Assembly (NCBI GenBank): GCA_023653785.1
Contig: JAMKCH010044088.1
Location: 1 to 64,000, forward strand
From: Ophioderma brevispina
Taxonomy: Eukaryota; Echinodermata; Ophiuroidea; Amphilepidida; Ophiodermatidae
Reading direction: 5' to 3'
Length of the DNA: 64,000 nucleotides
Both the position numbers and the translations under genes were made by a program. Positions 1 through 11,707 of the stretch are shown piece after piece (position 1 is the stretch's first letter; each line of letters starts with the position of its first letter). Below the pieces are notes generated by a model that ran no database searches, was not told where the DNA came from, and was given only the letters and a program-made list of their open reading frames with translations.

Positions 1-2786
1 GATCACTGATAAAAAAATTTGTGTACACTCTATTTGCCCTGACCCTAGACAATGAACTAGCCGACTCCAGGATACTATGCCCATTTCAGTTTTGACCTTG
101 ACCGACCCCTCAACGATGGCTTTCAGAGTGGTGTCACTGTGGACTCTTTTTCTTTTTCACTTTCATTGATGCGCTACAGATGGCATAGGCTAGATAGGTC
201 AATTAAGCTTCTTATATTTGAACCCCGAGATGACCCCTTTGAACCTTTGAACCATATTTATGCCCTAAGTAATAGAGCTTTTTCCAGTGTGTTCTTGTGC
301 CCAATTTGACAAAAAATCTCTACTTTGGTTGATGATTTATAGCTTTTTTTGCATAGTAATTATCTCATTGGCATATCTTATCTTCACAGATGACGCATTG
401 GAAGCCAATATTTCTTTTCCTTCTGATTCGTCTCAACACTATCCGCAACTTTGCACAGACATCACCTATCCAAGTCTATCGTTTTTTGAGATATAGAATT
501 TTTGCTCTTAATTGATTTTGCCGCCATTTTTGCAATGTTAGTGACTCGGATCGTTTATCTGTGTACATCCCTCATATGAAGGGTGGTATAAGGATTCTTG
601 GGAAAACTTTGGAATCTATAGCTTGTTGTCTGTAGGACAAGGAGGCTTTTTAAAGATTTTTACAAAATGGCTTCTACTTCGTTTACTGACTTTGGACCCC
701 CAATCTTGTACACCCCTATAGGGGCCTTGGGCCCAGTGGTTCTTCTGTAACAATTTTAGTGCAATCGGATAAACCGTGTGACACTAGTAGCATTTTGAAA
801 AAGTGGGAGGAGAAGAAAGAAATCGCACGAATACAAGACCTATGCCGTGCTTCGCACACGGCTAGTTAAAGGAGAAGAGCTAGACAGCAATAAGCAGAAT
901 ACTATGCACCCCGTTTCACGGGCATAGTAATAATAGACACACCACCCAATAGAACTTTTTTTATTGAATAGTATGAAATCAAGAAACAGCAACAACTCAC
1001 ATCTAGCCAATGCCCATCCAAAGCACGCAAACATGTGCGGCATGGCTCCTTTTTTCCCTTTTTTTCCCCGAACAAAAATCACATGACCGCACCCGCGGCA
1101 AAAAAGGATATATAAAATATAGAAGACCTCTCCGACGGCGAAAAAACCACAGCTATTTTCGACCAGGTTAAAGTGATATTCCCATTAAAGGGATTAGCAT
1201 CGATAATCGAGAGAATCTAAAACATGTGTAAATGCCATTTTTTAAACTTATAAATCGGGATAAGTGTGTAACAATTCCATATAACTGAACTGCTTGAAAT
1301 GTATAAACAAACACTAAATAGTAAAAAATGAAGTATTTGATGAAAGTGGCATACCGTCTCCCGCAAATATACATACGGCGACGGTGTCTCAAAATCTGCA
1401 CTAAACAACTGATTTTGGTTTACAAACCAGTACAGAATAACAAAGATCAACAATGTTTTGTGTTGGAGGGCAAACTGTATTGATCAGTGCACCGGATCAC
1501 CCTGAAAATCTGTGATATTCAACCGGGAAAGGCTTTTTTGATCTGAGATCGGAATTTTGATAATACGCCGTATAGAAATTACAGAATCAGATTAAACGGT
1601 ACTCTGCATTGTCTTTAATTACACCGGATTTCAAGCCAACCACTTGGGGGGACCAGGTTATGTTCGCATATCCATGCACGTAACAAAATGTAAAATCGAT
1701 TTTGAGAATTATTTTTTGTTTGTTCGATGTTTCAAAATTAAGCAAATCTGCTGCTAATCCCTTAATATAATCCAGATCTACTTCCAGTAATTGGTGTGGT
1801 ATATATATAGGATATTTCCGATTGAAGAAGACTATCATTCCTTAACAAAGTCTCAAATTGCTGCAGTTTAGAGCCGCGAGTGGACGTCAGCTCCTGGTGC
1901 TGCCAAAACGGAATAAGAGAAGAGCAAGGGTCAAACTGGGTGTGACCTGGGGGTCACTGGTTGGACCATTCTTCTTAGGGGGGTGTCTTTATACTAGGAT
2001 TTTGGGGCATTCCACTTCTCAAAGGGAAATGCATATGTGTCAGTCAAATGGTGTAAAGGAAATCAGCTCAGTGTTATGATTGTGACGTGTTTAGTAAGAA
2101 AGAAATAGGACAGTTTTTTGTTTTATTTATTATTTGGGGGTAAAGAATAGAATAAGGATGCGATGTCATGTTTGTGCGAATAATGGTCCTCGGCAGTAAA
2201 AAAAATTTTTGAATAATGGGTCTCGGCTCGCCGCGCATATTCCTGTTTTGACGGCCTAGGCACATTATTCTGCATAAACATGAACATCTTACCATATTTC
2301 TTAAAATCTACCCTTATCCAACTAATTCACTAGGGTGGCTGGATAGAGAGTACAGTATTGGAATTGTATGTCCACAATAGATTTAACCCCATCTACAGAA
2401 TACACCAGCCATAAGGATTTAGCCAAGAATAAGTTGGTATATTCAAGGCCCCAATATAGGATGTGTAAAGGATACATCTGTCATTGCAATTTCCCAGGCC
2501 AAAAGAGTTTGTATCATTATTCACACTCCAGATTTGGCAAGTTCCAAGTGAATTTTAGCAGCAAAATGCTCAAACTTTGAGTTTGATATTTCCATCTTTA
2601 TGGATCGGTTGCCTAGATCCACTTATGTAGTCGGGATGCAAATGATCAGATGTTAAGTTGATAGCAGGGTGTATTTCATAGTAAAGAGAGTAAAACTGTA
2701 AAAAGACCCACACAAAATCCCATACAATAATATGGACATGGTCTTATGATCCCAGTTCATGCCCATGGTGTACTTTGTTATTGCAG
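1..2786. other. Unassigned flank, probably upstream GPI intron
   Basis: No coding exon, RNA gene or well-defined transposon can be supported here. Open frames are short and on both strands. Because the first GPI exon seen begins at 2787 in mid-protein, this stretch is probably an intron of that gene. I looked for the preceding GPI segment (the conserved glycine-rich stretch ahead of the exon at 2787) and did not find it. Small imperfect hairpins occur near 838-930, and an ATT trinucleotide run lies just downstream at 3109-3124. Confidence 0.4.
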
Positions 2787-2871
2787 GTACTCGACTGATA
2801 CCAGCAGAGACTTCCACTTCCTTGCCTCCAGTAGAACTCAAATCCTATTATTGATGGCTTACAATCATGAG
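2787..2871 (+). CDS. GPI: GPI exon (third from last seen upstream of final exon), frameshifted
   Basis: Follows a TTGCAG acceptor and ends at GAG|GTAATG. The codon for the leading glycine is split G|GT. It reads G-T-R-L-I-P-A in the starting frame, matching the conserved GTK/RxIPxDF segment of animal glucose-6-phosphate isomerase. Residues matching PVE, NPI, DGL and HNHE follow, but in shifted frames. The losses between PVE and NPI are in A-runs (GAA-ACT-CAA-AAT appears shortened by two As), and about eight extra bases sit just after the IPA codons. Read without correction, the frame stops at 2854-2856. The next exon continues with ILLANF as expected for GPI, so the order is right. Seen directly: the motifs and the breaks. 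Inferred: these are GPI exons damaged by mutation or by sequencing error. Confidence 0.75.
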
Positions 2872-3894
2872 GTAATGATGGTCTTTGCTAGAATATGCTA
2901 TAGTGGTGAACACAAGCATGTGTGGGCATGCAAAACACATGCCAGGATTGCATTTAAAATTAAACTGTGCGATTTATAGCGCGCTTTGCATGGTAGTAAG
3001 CCGCTTAGGCCAAATTCTTAAACCATGGAATCCAACAGCCTGTAGAAGAAGACCTAATTATTTCAGCTTTCAGTCCAGTTTTGATTGTCACATTTTAGTT
3101 TCTCAAGTTATTATTATTATTATTGAGTAAAAACAGAAGTGTAACTGGCAGGGGGAAAGGGGCAAGGGGAACATGCATTCCTCCCTCCACGGTCTGACCT
3201 GGGAATTCAGCTCAACGCTACCAGGAAACCGGGAAATGGAAAATGACAGCAAGAAAAAAGGAGAAAGGAAATGATAAGAATGATGAGAGGGAAGGAGCCA
3301 GAGGAAAGTGAACGAGGGAGGAATTTCAAAGGAATATATTAAAGTTGAATGTGACACATGGTTCTTTTCTTTTCTACAGTTTGGTGAGATTCCAGTTTGG
3401 GAATTCGGCACGGAGGCATTACCTTGGCAAGCCGTGCCATGAATTGTGTGGCCTGAAGTGGTTTAAGGCACACATTAGTATGTGATTGCTCTCACAAAGT
3501 TTAAAATTCAATCCCTGAGATATGCCCCTTTTTAGTTTGGTGTTTCATTAGATGATAATTCCGAGTGATAAAACTTATCCTTCCAAAGGCATTTCTTTTA
3601 GTTCTAAATGAATCTATATAAAGTGGAGCTCAGCATGCATATCCATGTCGTGACCGTATCTGTTAATGCATTGTCAAATTAACAATGCTGGGTATGTAAT
3701 TGGTTACCCAATTCTGTCCCATTGACTATTTTCATAAAATCATATTATTTTAATATAACATTGCAATCATTTAGATTGAAAATTCTTAAATATATTTTTA
3801 ATATCCACAATGAGGAAAAAGTGAATTTCATATTATTCTCAATGAGGATTAAAAGTAAATGAAGTGAAATTTTTGGTCCTGCATTGAGGATAAC

Positions 3895-4246
3895 TTAAAG
3901 GTGCATTTCATGATCCTAAAGGACATTCATCTTTGTTATGGTTTCTACCTAAATAAGAAAAAGGTAGTTCCATTCGCAAAATTTCAGTCTGATTCGGTTG
4001 CGTTATGGATGTTTATGGTTGAATTAGCTGGTAATCCGCGCTGCCACCATAGACCACTGTTGTAATTTCCTGGCCGTTATGGACAGAAAATGCAAAATCG
4101 TAAAGTTCTTATAGAGTAGATAGAATTTGCACCTAAGATTTAGCACACATACTATTCTTGAGCCAATGGTTTAGATGATATAAAGATCTCATTTCTTTTA
4201 TGTAAAATCAGGGGGACGGAGGCTGGGGATCACAATGCCCCTTTAA
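3895..4246 (-). mobile_element. TTAA-flanked MITE, family M1, copy 1
   Basis: About 350 bp bounded by TTAA on both sides, with inverted ends AGGTGCATTTCATGATC and GATCACAATGCCCCT. Its interior resembles the copies at 6730, 24989, 31322 and 44420 (for example the segment around TTCTGTCCATAA and the TATATCATCTGAACC block), here in reverse orientation. TTAA duplications and AG...CT termini fit Kolobok-type non-autonomous elements better than piggyBac, whose ends usually start CCY. It lies in the intron between the first two GPI exons seen. No transposase is encoded. Confidence 0.75.
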
Positions 4247-4423
4247 GTGAATTGAATTTCTTCTGTCCTTAAAGGGGATAAAACATTTTTTCAAACTATT
4301 CCCTCATAAAGTTGAAATTGGTTTATATAATTTATAGATTAGTCAAAGAAGTAACAAGCAGTTTGTGATTTCTTTGAAAGGACTATTTTGCAACATTGTT
4401 TAAATATCTGTATACAATTTCAG

Positions 4424-4553
4424 ATTTTGCTGGCCAATTTCTTGGCCCAGACAGAAGCTCTGATGAAGGGTAAGACCAGGAGAAGCAAGAGAAAGACGTG
4501 GCCAGCTGCCATCATGCCTGGCTGACAAAATACAACTCATACTGCCACACAAG
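4424..4553 (+). CDS. GPI: GPI exon encoding LLANFLAQTEAL, one frameshift
   Basis: Acceptor TTTCAG, then ATT TTG CTG GCC AAT in phase 0. The first 17-18 codons give I-L-L-A-N-F-L-A-Q-T-E-A-L-M-K-G-K, which is diagnostic of animal GPI. From about 4480 the similarity continues one base out of frame: GEAR at 4479-4490, then LILPHK ending at 4553, matching the family's EEAR...LLPHK block at the right spacing. A single indel near 4470-4481 would account for this. The donor should be AAG|GTAGG but reads AAGTAGG, as if one G were missing. An in-frame GTAAG also occurs at 4470, which could mislead a gene finder into ending the exon early. The product is the cytosolic glycolytic enzyme interconverting glucose-6-phosphate and fructose-6-phosphate. 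Confidence 0.85.
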
Positions 4554-4789
4554 TAGGCCACCAAATTGAAGACCATACTTGTACTGGTTCATTTTTCTGG
4601 TAGCTTGCATGTCTGTCCATTCTCAGTCCATAACTTATCCCCTATTTTCATTTGGTTGGGGCCTGCAGAGGACTAGAGTCATTCAGATACAAATTCAGAA
4701 TTAACATGAAAAATGCATTCAAATGAGTCTAGTCTTAGTCAGTTGACTTTGGAAGGCCATCTCAAAAGCCATTCACTTAGTGTTATAAC

Positions 4790-5290
4790 GGATGCAGATT
4801 ACCAGATCGGCTGATGCATGTACGGGGAGGAGCAGACATGTGTCTGAGCGAAAATATGGGGGGGATTTGAGAAGGACAGAGAGCGATGGTGAGAGTGATG
4901 TGTGGTGTGAAGCTGATGGATAGGAAGAAGACCGATGACTTGATGCAGAAGTTGGTGTTGCGAAGAAGCAGTGGACAGGTTGGCAAAGGCTAATAGAGTA
5001 TGTTGGTATGGGCACGTTGTTGAGGAGGGATGAGGGAGCATGTTTAAGAAGGCCCTTGAGTTTGGGGTGGGTGGTTCGAAGAGGGGGGGATGACCAAAAG
5101 TACCAAAGAAAACATGGAAGCAAGTGGAGGAGAGTAGGAGACTGGGTTGAGGATGGAGAATGCACTGAATCGGGCAAAGTGGAGAGAGCGCGGGGGGGTA
5201 AGGGCGGATTGAAGTGGGTATGTAGGGTAAATCCGGCCACCCCCGTTCACGGGGACAAAAACAGATTTAAAACTTTGGATTTATTTATTT
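4790..5290 (+). mobile_element. RTE-like non-LTR retrotransposon, 3' fragment
   Basis: Translated on the + strand, 4889 onward gives RAMVRVMCGVKLMDRKKTDD, then (with breaks) KANRV.W.GH.LRRDEG and PKKTWKQVEE, ALNRAKW-like residues. This is the typical C-terminal end of RTE-type and related pol polyproteins (the R-W-x-G-H ... G-R-P-K-x-T-W block). The long frame on the opposite strand (4773-5240) is a shadow of this biased sequence. The 3' end, near AAAACTTTGGATTTA at 5267-5281, is shared with the copy at 31490-32066 on the opposite strand. It is 5'-truncated, degenerate, and lies in a GPI intron. Confidence 0.65.
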
Positions 5291-5525
5291 ACCAATACCC
5301 AAACAACAACAGAACCACCAGGGTTGAAAGTGTTATGGCAAAAGTAAAGACAAGACTAACAAAAAGGCAAGGTGTTGCACATATGGGGTAAGGTAGAAGT
5401 AGAGACAAAGAGGAAGGTTGCAGGTTTTGATGAGTCGGCCAAAGCAACTCAAAATACCATGCAGGCTGGCCAAATTGGAAGACAAATTGTTAAATCATCT
5501 TCAAGATTCTTCTTTTTAGTGTGTC

Positions 5526-5942
5526 CACAAGTCATTGGTAATGGCTTGTGGTGATGTCAGGATTTATTCAACTGAATATGCTGATCCGGGGCCGTGTGTA
5601 TCCATGATACGGACACGCTAACATGGCCTTTGGAATAGGGGTGGAGGGGGAAAACAGTAAGGGGTTTACACCTACTCTTATTCGACACTGACTGCGATGT
5701 ACATGTACAGTTGGCCTCTCTGTTCACGGGACAGACGGCTGAGTCCCTCTGGATTCACGCCCAATTGCAAGGACACCATGGAGGAGACGCGGTGTCTGTA
5801 TTTAATCAATAGCTCGTATACGTCAATTCCAGAATTGAGCACCCGAATAATCCCAGCAAGTGACCCCCCGGGATTCGAACTCGGGATTTTTTGGTAAATT
5901 TGCGCAACGGCAAGCACCAGACATGCTAGGCCATGCTCTCTT
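5526..5942 (-). mobile_element. tRNA-derived SINE, copy 1
   Basis: On the - strand it begins with a tRNA-like head: an A-box-like block around GGCCTAGCATG and a B-box GAGTTCGAATCCCGG. A long body shared with 16255-16700 follows, and the element ends in a short hairpin (CACAAGTCATT ... AATGGCTTGTG). Tail hairpin, body and head all align with the second copy, so boundaries are well supported. It is inserted in a GPI intron. The copies differ by many substitutions and indels, so insertion was not recent. It is degenerate and would not act as a tRNA. Confidence 0.75.
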
Positions 5943-6224
5943 TAAGATATTGAAGATCCCAAAAGATATGGTCAATTAGTAACTTGTTCTTAATACGATA
6001 TGGATAGGCTCATTTCATGGAAGTTTTTTTGGGACAAAACTTCAGATGTTTTTACTGGTGCTTTTTCTGCCTTCTCAGAACTTGATCTCTGCTAGTCATT
6101 TGAGCTAAGAATTTGTATATTCATGAGAAAGTTCCTCAAAGTCCTGGCAATTACACCCACCTGCACAATTTTGTTCTTTAACGTATATTTTGTAACTCGA
6201 ATACTTGTCTGTCGTTTGTGACAG

Positions 6225-6362
6225 GTATTTGAAGGTAATCGTCCTACCAAATCCATAGGTTCCAGAATGACACCATTTGTTCTTGGTCTCTTGATTGCCA
6301 TGTATGAGCACAAGATATTTACCCAGGGTATATCTGGGAATCAACTCATATGATCAGGGGGA
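6225..6362 (+). CDS. GPI: GPI penultimate exon, frameshifted
   Basis: Acceptor GTGACAG, then GTA TTT GAA GGT gives [11 protein letters not shown], followed by [20 protein letters not shown], all hallmark GPI sequence. Between SI and TPF about one codon is missing compared with the family. After QGI the frame slips by +1: W, then I-N-S-Y-D-Q (AAC TCA TAT GAT CAG at 6343-6357) are still legible. YDQ is the start of the second phosphoglucose isomerase signature, [FY]-[DN]-Q-x-G-V-E-x-x-K, completed by the next exon. The donor region reads CAGGGGGAGTAAGT where a CAG TGG GG|GTAAGT pattern is expected. Uncorrected, the frame stops at 6351-6353. Confidence 0.85.
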
Positions 6363-6729
6363 GTAAGTACCAAGATTTCAAATTGCGGTGGTCAGGTTGT
6401 TCTGACGACTGGATATCGCATTTTATATTGACCCGGGGGTTATTTGTATTTCAGCTTGACCGTACTGACCCGAGTATAGTCCCATGTCTTTGAGTATCAG
6501 CCAACCCCAGTTTTGAAAGATCTGAAGGATAGTAGGAAATCCTACTATAATCCCACCATAAGTGTTTTTGCTGGAAGGCACTAGATAACATGCAGCTTTG
6601 TTACAATTGCTACTGTTTTGGTAGTATCTTCTAGTGATTTTCTTTACAAAATTGGGTTCAGTTCTTTTACAGGTCTTTGTTGATCATGCTCCTCTCCTCA
6701 TTTGACACATGAAAGATATCTGGAATAAG

Positions 6730-7103
6730 TTAAAAGGGGCATTTTGTGATCCACCGCCCTCATCCTCCCCCCCCCCCCCCCCGAGTTACCTAAAACAAGT
6801 GGAGATTTTTATATCATCTGAACCGTGTCGGGCTAAGTATATTTTTAAAAAAGAACACGGTTGTGCCCAATCTGACGTTCAAATTCGATCGTCTCAGCAA
6901 AAATTCGCAATTTGTATTTTCTGTCCATAAACAGGACAGAAATTACTGTACAGTGGCCTATATGTAGATTTGTGATACGAACATCTGCTCATAAAACCAA
7001 AACGCAGATCGAACACAACTGAAATTTGGGATAAGCTTTCTTTCTCAAGGATTCTAACCGAAACATGAACAACGAATGGGTAAAATCCCGAAATCACCTT
7101 TAA
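6730..7103 (+). mobile_element. TTAA-flanked MITE, family M1, copy 2
   Basis: TTAA at both ends (6730-6733 and 7100-7103) with ends AGGGGCATTTTGTGATCC and GAAATCACCT. The internal order matches the other M1 copies: a C-rich run, ACTTACCT-like block, TATATCATCTGAACC, then TTCTGTCCATAAAC and AAGCTTTCTTTCTCAAGG. It sits in the last GPI intron, in the same orientation as the gene. It contains a 17-18 base C run. Non-coding. Confidence 0.75.
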
Positions 7104-7470
7104 GTTCTGAGGTGAAATGTTATGCTTGTGTGTTTCATATTGGGTGGAGATCCCCCATTATACCCACCCCCTAAATTAAGCAAGCTAGTTAGTACTGTAC
7201 AGGGTCCGTCCCTCTTACAAAATAGGTGACAACAGATCTTCTCCACAGGAGACCCGGCGAGCAGTATGTTTTCCATTGTGGGAAGTCATAAGCCCAAAGC
7301 ACACATCTTTTGCTTCTTTTGTTACCCTTTACAAGTATATTGGCCCCAGTTTTATTTTCACACTCAAGTATTTTCGTGTTGCAATATAGTTAACTAGAGC
7401 TTTGGTGGTCTCCCAACACAACCAATCCTTGCCTGATTATTGACTCTGCACATGGCCTATTTTTTTTTAA

Positions 7471-7608
<138 letters not shown>

Positions 7609-7787
7609 CTGTCTCTGTTGTAAAGAAACAGAAAAATATATAAACTATACAGATTGTGGTTAATAGTAATTAGCTTAAACTAATACATAGACCAGTTGGT
7701 ACTCAACGATTTGATGGTAATACAGCCTGGGAATATGAAGTGTCTAACATGGTACAGGGAAACAGATGTATTTTAATAAGTAGTGTG

Positions 7788-8002
7788 CAGGGCTCAAAAT
7801 AGGTGAATTCCCAATGCAAATTGGTGTCAAAGTGGACCTTTGATAGGCAAATTCATGAGGGCTCTGAAAAAGCCCTGCAGCTAGTACTAACTACTGCAAA
7901 ACAACAACCAACAAAACTATTTTCAGATTTGTTTCTCCAAGTTCATAAGGGCTCTTAAAAGTTCATACCCTTATACCAGATTTGTTCTAATTTTGAGCCC
8001 TG
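7788..8002. mobile_element. Short hAT-like MITE
   Basis: Perfect 13-bp inverted ends, CAGGGCTCAAAAT at 7788-7800 and ATTTTGAGCCCTG at 7990-8002. Ends beginning CAGGG are typical of hAT elements. An 8-bp target duplication is not clear (GTAGTGTG left, AGTTTATG right), so the insertion is probably old. A second inverted pair (GGGCTC ... GAGCCC-like, GAAAAAGCCCTGCAG) lies inside. It is within the likely GPI 3' untranslated or downstream region. Confidence 0.6.
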
Positions 8003-8407
8003 AGTTTATGATCATTGTCAGGAATTTTGTTCAAAATGACACCAGGTCATTCAGGAAGCAATCTCAATAGCACAGTCTTAAATATCATATCATTTTTTGC
8101 CTCTAGCACAGACTGCCAATCATGTTAACCAACCAAGATTCAATGTAGGGAAGCTTGATGGAACAGTCATCTTCCTTCACCTTAAACTGCCTTGATCCCT
8201 GTTCCAATCCCACTCTAAATTCAAACCGGAGATTCAAGCTCTTCTCAGTGATTTATGCATTTAGTTTCCAGTCATATGTTTTTCTCTGAATGCTCTTGTT
8301 TGCTCTTACATCCAACTTCAACCTCTTTCAAGAAATTTGTCCAAAAGGTGTTCATGAAGATAGTGTGGTAAGTGCCCAGCATGCACTGCCTGCACTTCAC
8401 CTGAGCA

Positions 8408-11400
8408 CTCATTGAGTGGAGTTGGGTCATAACTGTTAGTAATACTTGCAAGTATAGTGTGCAACAGTTACAAAACTTTGTTTCATCTGCAGCATTGTTT
8501 GTTGCATATACTTCATACCTGCCAACCTTCCCTGTTTTATAGTAATCATCCCTATTTTGAACTTTCAAAATTGCAAAAAATAGGGATATCCCGGTTTCTG
8601 AAATTTCGAACATATCTTGAAATAATTGCCAGAAAAGTCCTGAAATATTTTTTTGGTTCCTTAAGCTCTTCCTGCAGCTTCAAAAACACTAACACCCAGT
8701 AACTTCAGGAGACTTTACCCCTGTGTACTCCACTAGATGCCCTAAAAGGTGGATCAGAAATAGACATCACCCATAAGGGCTTTTGTGATGAGGTGTTTGT
8801 GACACATGCATTCTGATTTTTGGGTTCTGAATGTTGGCAGGTATGATACTTGCATACCACCAAAGACAATGACTGGTGTGGGTATGATAAAAATTGATAC
8901 ATAGGAATCTTGATTTTTCATGCTGTACAGTGAGACATTTTCATGTGCATGAGATTTTGGTAAATGATGTGGATTTGCGAAAATTGTATGCTCACAAATA
9001 TTTTTCTTCTTAAAAGCCTTGAATTAAATGAATAATTGTAGGTAGAATGAGGGTTCTATTCCAAATATCATTCAACAAAAATATTGTGCTTTGCAATATT
9101 TGATGATTAAATACACATTTTGGAGTCATTTGAGTATTCACTCATAATAACTCTTAATGTGGAGTGTAGAAGCAGTGAATTTGCATGCTATGACTATAAT
9201 CTCTTTCCAAATGTGACCGTTTTTAGTTCTTTGACCTAATTCTTAGCTACATATTGGTGCTACATGTCATTAGAGTAAAATATCTAGGTATTTCCTTTCC
9301 CACCTTTCAAAAAAAAAAAAAAAAAAAAAAACCTCTCATTTGACTGTAAAATGTCAAAATCGACATCATTTCTACTATCGCAGGTCCCGCAATATTTTTG
9401 TTGAAAAAGTCAACCCACATTGCTTTGCATTGACCTCAGTGTACGACCTTTTGCCGGCAAAGTTTTATGTGGAGTTGATGGACAGCAGCCAGGGAGTATT
9501 TAACGGTAAACAGCGCCCAATAGAAACTGACCATTATCCACCTTTTCCTTGCTCTTTCCCGGTAAGAGATTTACCGGTAAAATACAGGATCTTCAATAGA
9601 AACACGCTCATTGAGTGGAGTTGGGTCATAACTGTTAGTAATACTTGCAAGTATAGTGTGCAACAGTTACAAAACTTTGTTTCATCTGCAGCATTGTTTG
9701 TTGCATATACTTCATACCTGCCAACCTTCCCTGTTTTATAGTAATCATCCCTATTTTGAACTTTCAAAATTGCAAAAAATAGGGATATCCCGGTTTCTGA
9801 AATTTCGAACATATCTTGAAATAATTGCCAGAAAAGTCCTGAAATATTTTTTTGGTTCCTTAAGCTCTTCCTGCAGCTTCAAAAACACTAACACCCAGTA
9901 ACTTCAGGAGACTTTACCCCTGTGTACTCCACTAGATGCCCTAAAAGGTGGATCAGAAATAGACATCACCCATAAGGGCTTTTGTGATGAGGTGTTTGTG
10001 ACACATGCATTCTGATTTTTGGGTTCTGAATGTTGGCAGGTATGATACTTGCATACCACCAAAGACAATGACTGGTGTGGGTATGATAAAAATTGATACA
10101 TAGGAATCTTGATTTTTCATGCTGTACAGTGAGACATTTTCATGTGCATGAGATTTTGGTAAATGATGTGGATTTGCGAAAATTGTATGCTCACAAATAT
10201 TTTTCTTCTTAAAAGCCTTGAATTAAATGAATAATTGTAGGTAGAATGAGGGTTCTATTCCAAATATCATTCAACAAAAATATTGTGCTTTGCAATATTT
10301 GATGATTAAATACACATTTTGGAGTCATTTGAGTATTCACTCATAATAACTCTTAATGTGGAGTGTAGAAGCAGTGAATTTGCATGCTATGACTATAATC
10401 TCTTTCCAAATGTGACCGTTTTTAGTTCTTTGACCTAATTCTTAGCTACATATTGGTGCTACATGTCATTAGAGTAAAATATCTAGGTATTTCCTTTCCC
10501 ACCTTTCAAAAAAAAAAAAAAAAAAAAAAACCTCTCATTTGACTGTAAAATGTCAAAATCGACATCATTTCTACTATCGCAGGTCCCGCAATATTTTTGT
10601 TGAAAAAGTCAACCCACATTGCTTTGCATTGACCTCAGTGTACGACCTTTTGCCGGCAAAGTTTTATGTGGAGTTGATGGACAGCAGCCAGGGAGTATTT
10701 AACGGTAAACAGCGCCCAATAGAAACTGACCATTATCCACCTTTTCCTTGCTCTTTCCCGGTAAGAGATTTACCGGTAAAATACAGGATCTTCAATAGAA
10801 ACACGCTCATTGAGTGGAGTTGGGTCATAACTGTTAGTAATACTTGCAAGTATAGTGTGCAACAGTTACAAAACTTTGTTTCATCTGCAGCATTGTTTGT
10901 TGCATATACTTCATACCTGCCAACCTTCCCTGTTTTATAGTAATCATCCCTATTTTGAACTTTCAAAATTGCAAAAAATAGGGATATCCCGGTTTCTGAA
11001 ATTTCGAACATATCTTGAAATAATTGCCAGAAAAGTCCTGAAATATTTTTTTGGTTCCTTAAGCTCTTCCTGCAGCTTCAAAAACACTAACACCCAGTAA
11101 CTTCAGGAGACTTTACCCCTGTGTACTCCACTAGATGCCCTAAAAGGTGGATCAGAAATAGACATCACCCATAAGGGCTTTTGTGATGAGGTGTTTGTGA
11201 CACATGCATTCTGATTTTTGGGTTCTGAATGTTGGCAGGTATGATACTTGCATACCACCAAAGACAATGACTGGTGTGGGTATGATAAAAATTGATACAT
11301 AGGAATCTTGATTTTTCATGCTGTACAGTGAGACATTTTCATGTGCATGAGATTTTGGTAAATGATGTGGATTTGCGAAAATTGTATGCTCACAAATATT

Positions 11401-11707
11401 TTTCTTCTTAAAAGCCTTGAATTAAATGAATAATTGTAGGTAGAATGAGGGTTCTATTCCAAATATCATTCAACAAAAATATTGTGCTTTGCAATATTTG
11501 ATGATTAAATACACATTTTGGAGTCATTTGAGTATTCACTCATAATAACTCTTAATGTGGAGTGTAGAAGCAGTGAATTTGCATGCTATGACTATAATCT
11601 CTTTCCAAATGTGACCGTTTTTAGTTCTTTGACCTAATTCTTAGCTACATATTGGTGCTACATGTCATTAGAGTAAAATATCTAGGTATTTCCTTTCCCA
11701 CCTTTCA
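8408..11707. repeat. 1199-bp tandem array, A-B-A-B-A
   Basis: Block A (about 901 bp) occurs at 8408-9308, 9607-10507 and 10806-11707. Block B (about 298 bp, starting with a run of 23 As) occurs at 9309-9606 and 10508-10805. The period is exactly 1199. I see no difference between copies, and even the 23-A run has the same length in both B blocks. Short open frames in it repeat exactly and resemble no family I know. Block A contains a 332-bp TIR element. Block B contains ACCGGTAA-type inverted motifs. Either the expansion is very recent or it is an assembly artefact. Confidence 0.9.
8514..8845. mobile_element. TIR MITE inside the tandem unit
   Basis: Ends CATACCTGCCAAC (8514-8526) and GTTGGCAGGTATG (8833-8845) are perfect inverted repeats, flanked on both sides by ATACTT (8508-8513 and 8846-8851), a likely target-site duplication. 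It is about 332 bp and non-coding. It recurs at 9713-10044 and 10912-11243 as part of the tandem array, so one insertion was amplified with the unit. Superfamily uncertain; hAT-like is possible. Confidence 0.65.

Noticed and set aside
3401..3416. GAATTCGGCACGGAGG, similar to a common cDNA-cloning adaptor
   Set aside because: It differs by an extra G and is part of a natural hairpin (AATTCGGCACGG ... CCGTGCCATGAATT, 3402-3444), so contamination is unlikely.
4470..4480. GTAAGACCAG as the donor of the GPI exon starting at 4424
   Set aside because: The GPI similarity continues beyond it (GEAR, LILPHK), so the exon must extend to 4553 despite the frameshift.
4773..5240. 155-codon frame on the - strand
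   Set aside because: It is antisense to the RTE-like C-terminal region, which reads with recognisable motifs on the + strand.
5860..5940. tRNA gene suggested by a B box and A box
   Set aside because: No pairing acceptor stem, and the sequence continues into a long body shared with 16255-16700, so it is a SINE head.
9340..9741. 133-codon frame repeated at 10539-10940
   Set aside because: Exact repetition follows from the 1199-bp array; the frame crosses the A/B boundary and a MITE end, and has no domain.
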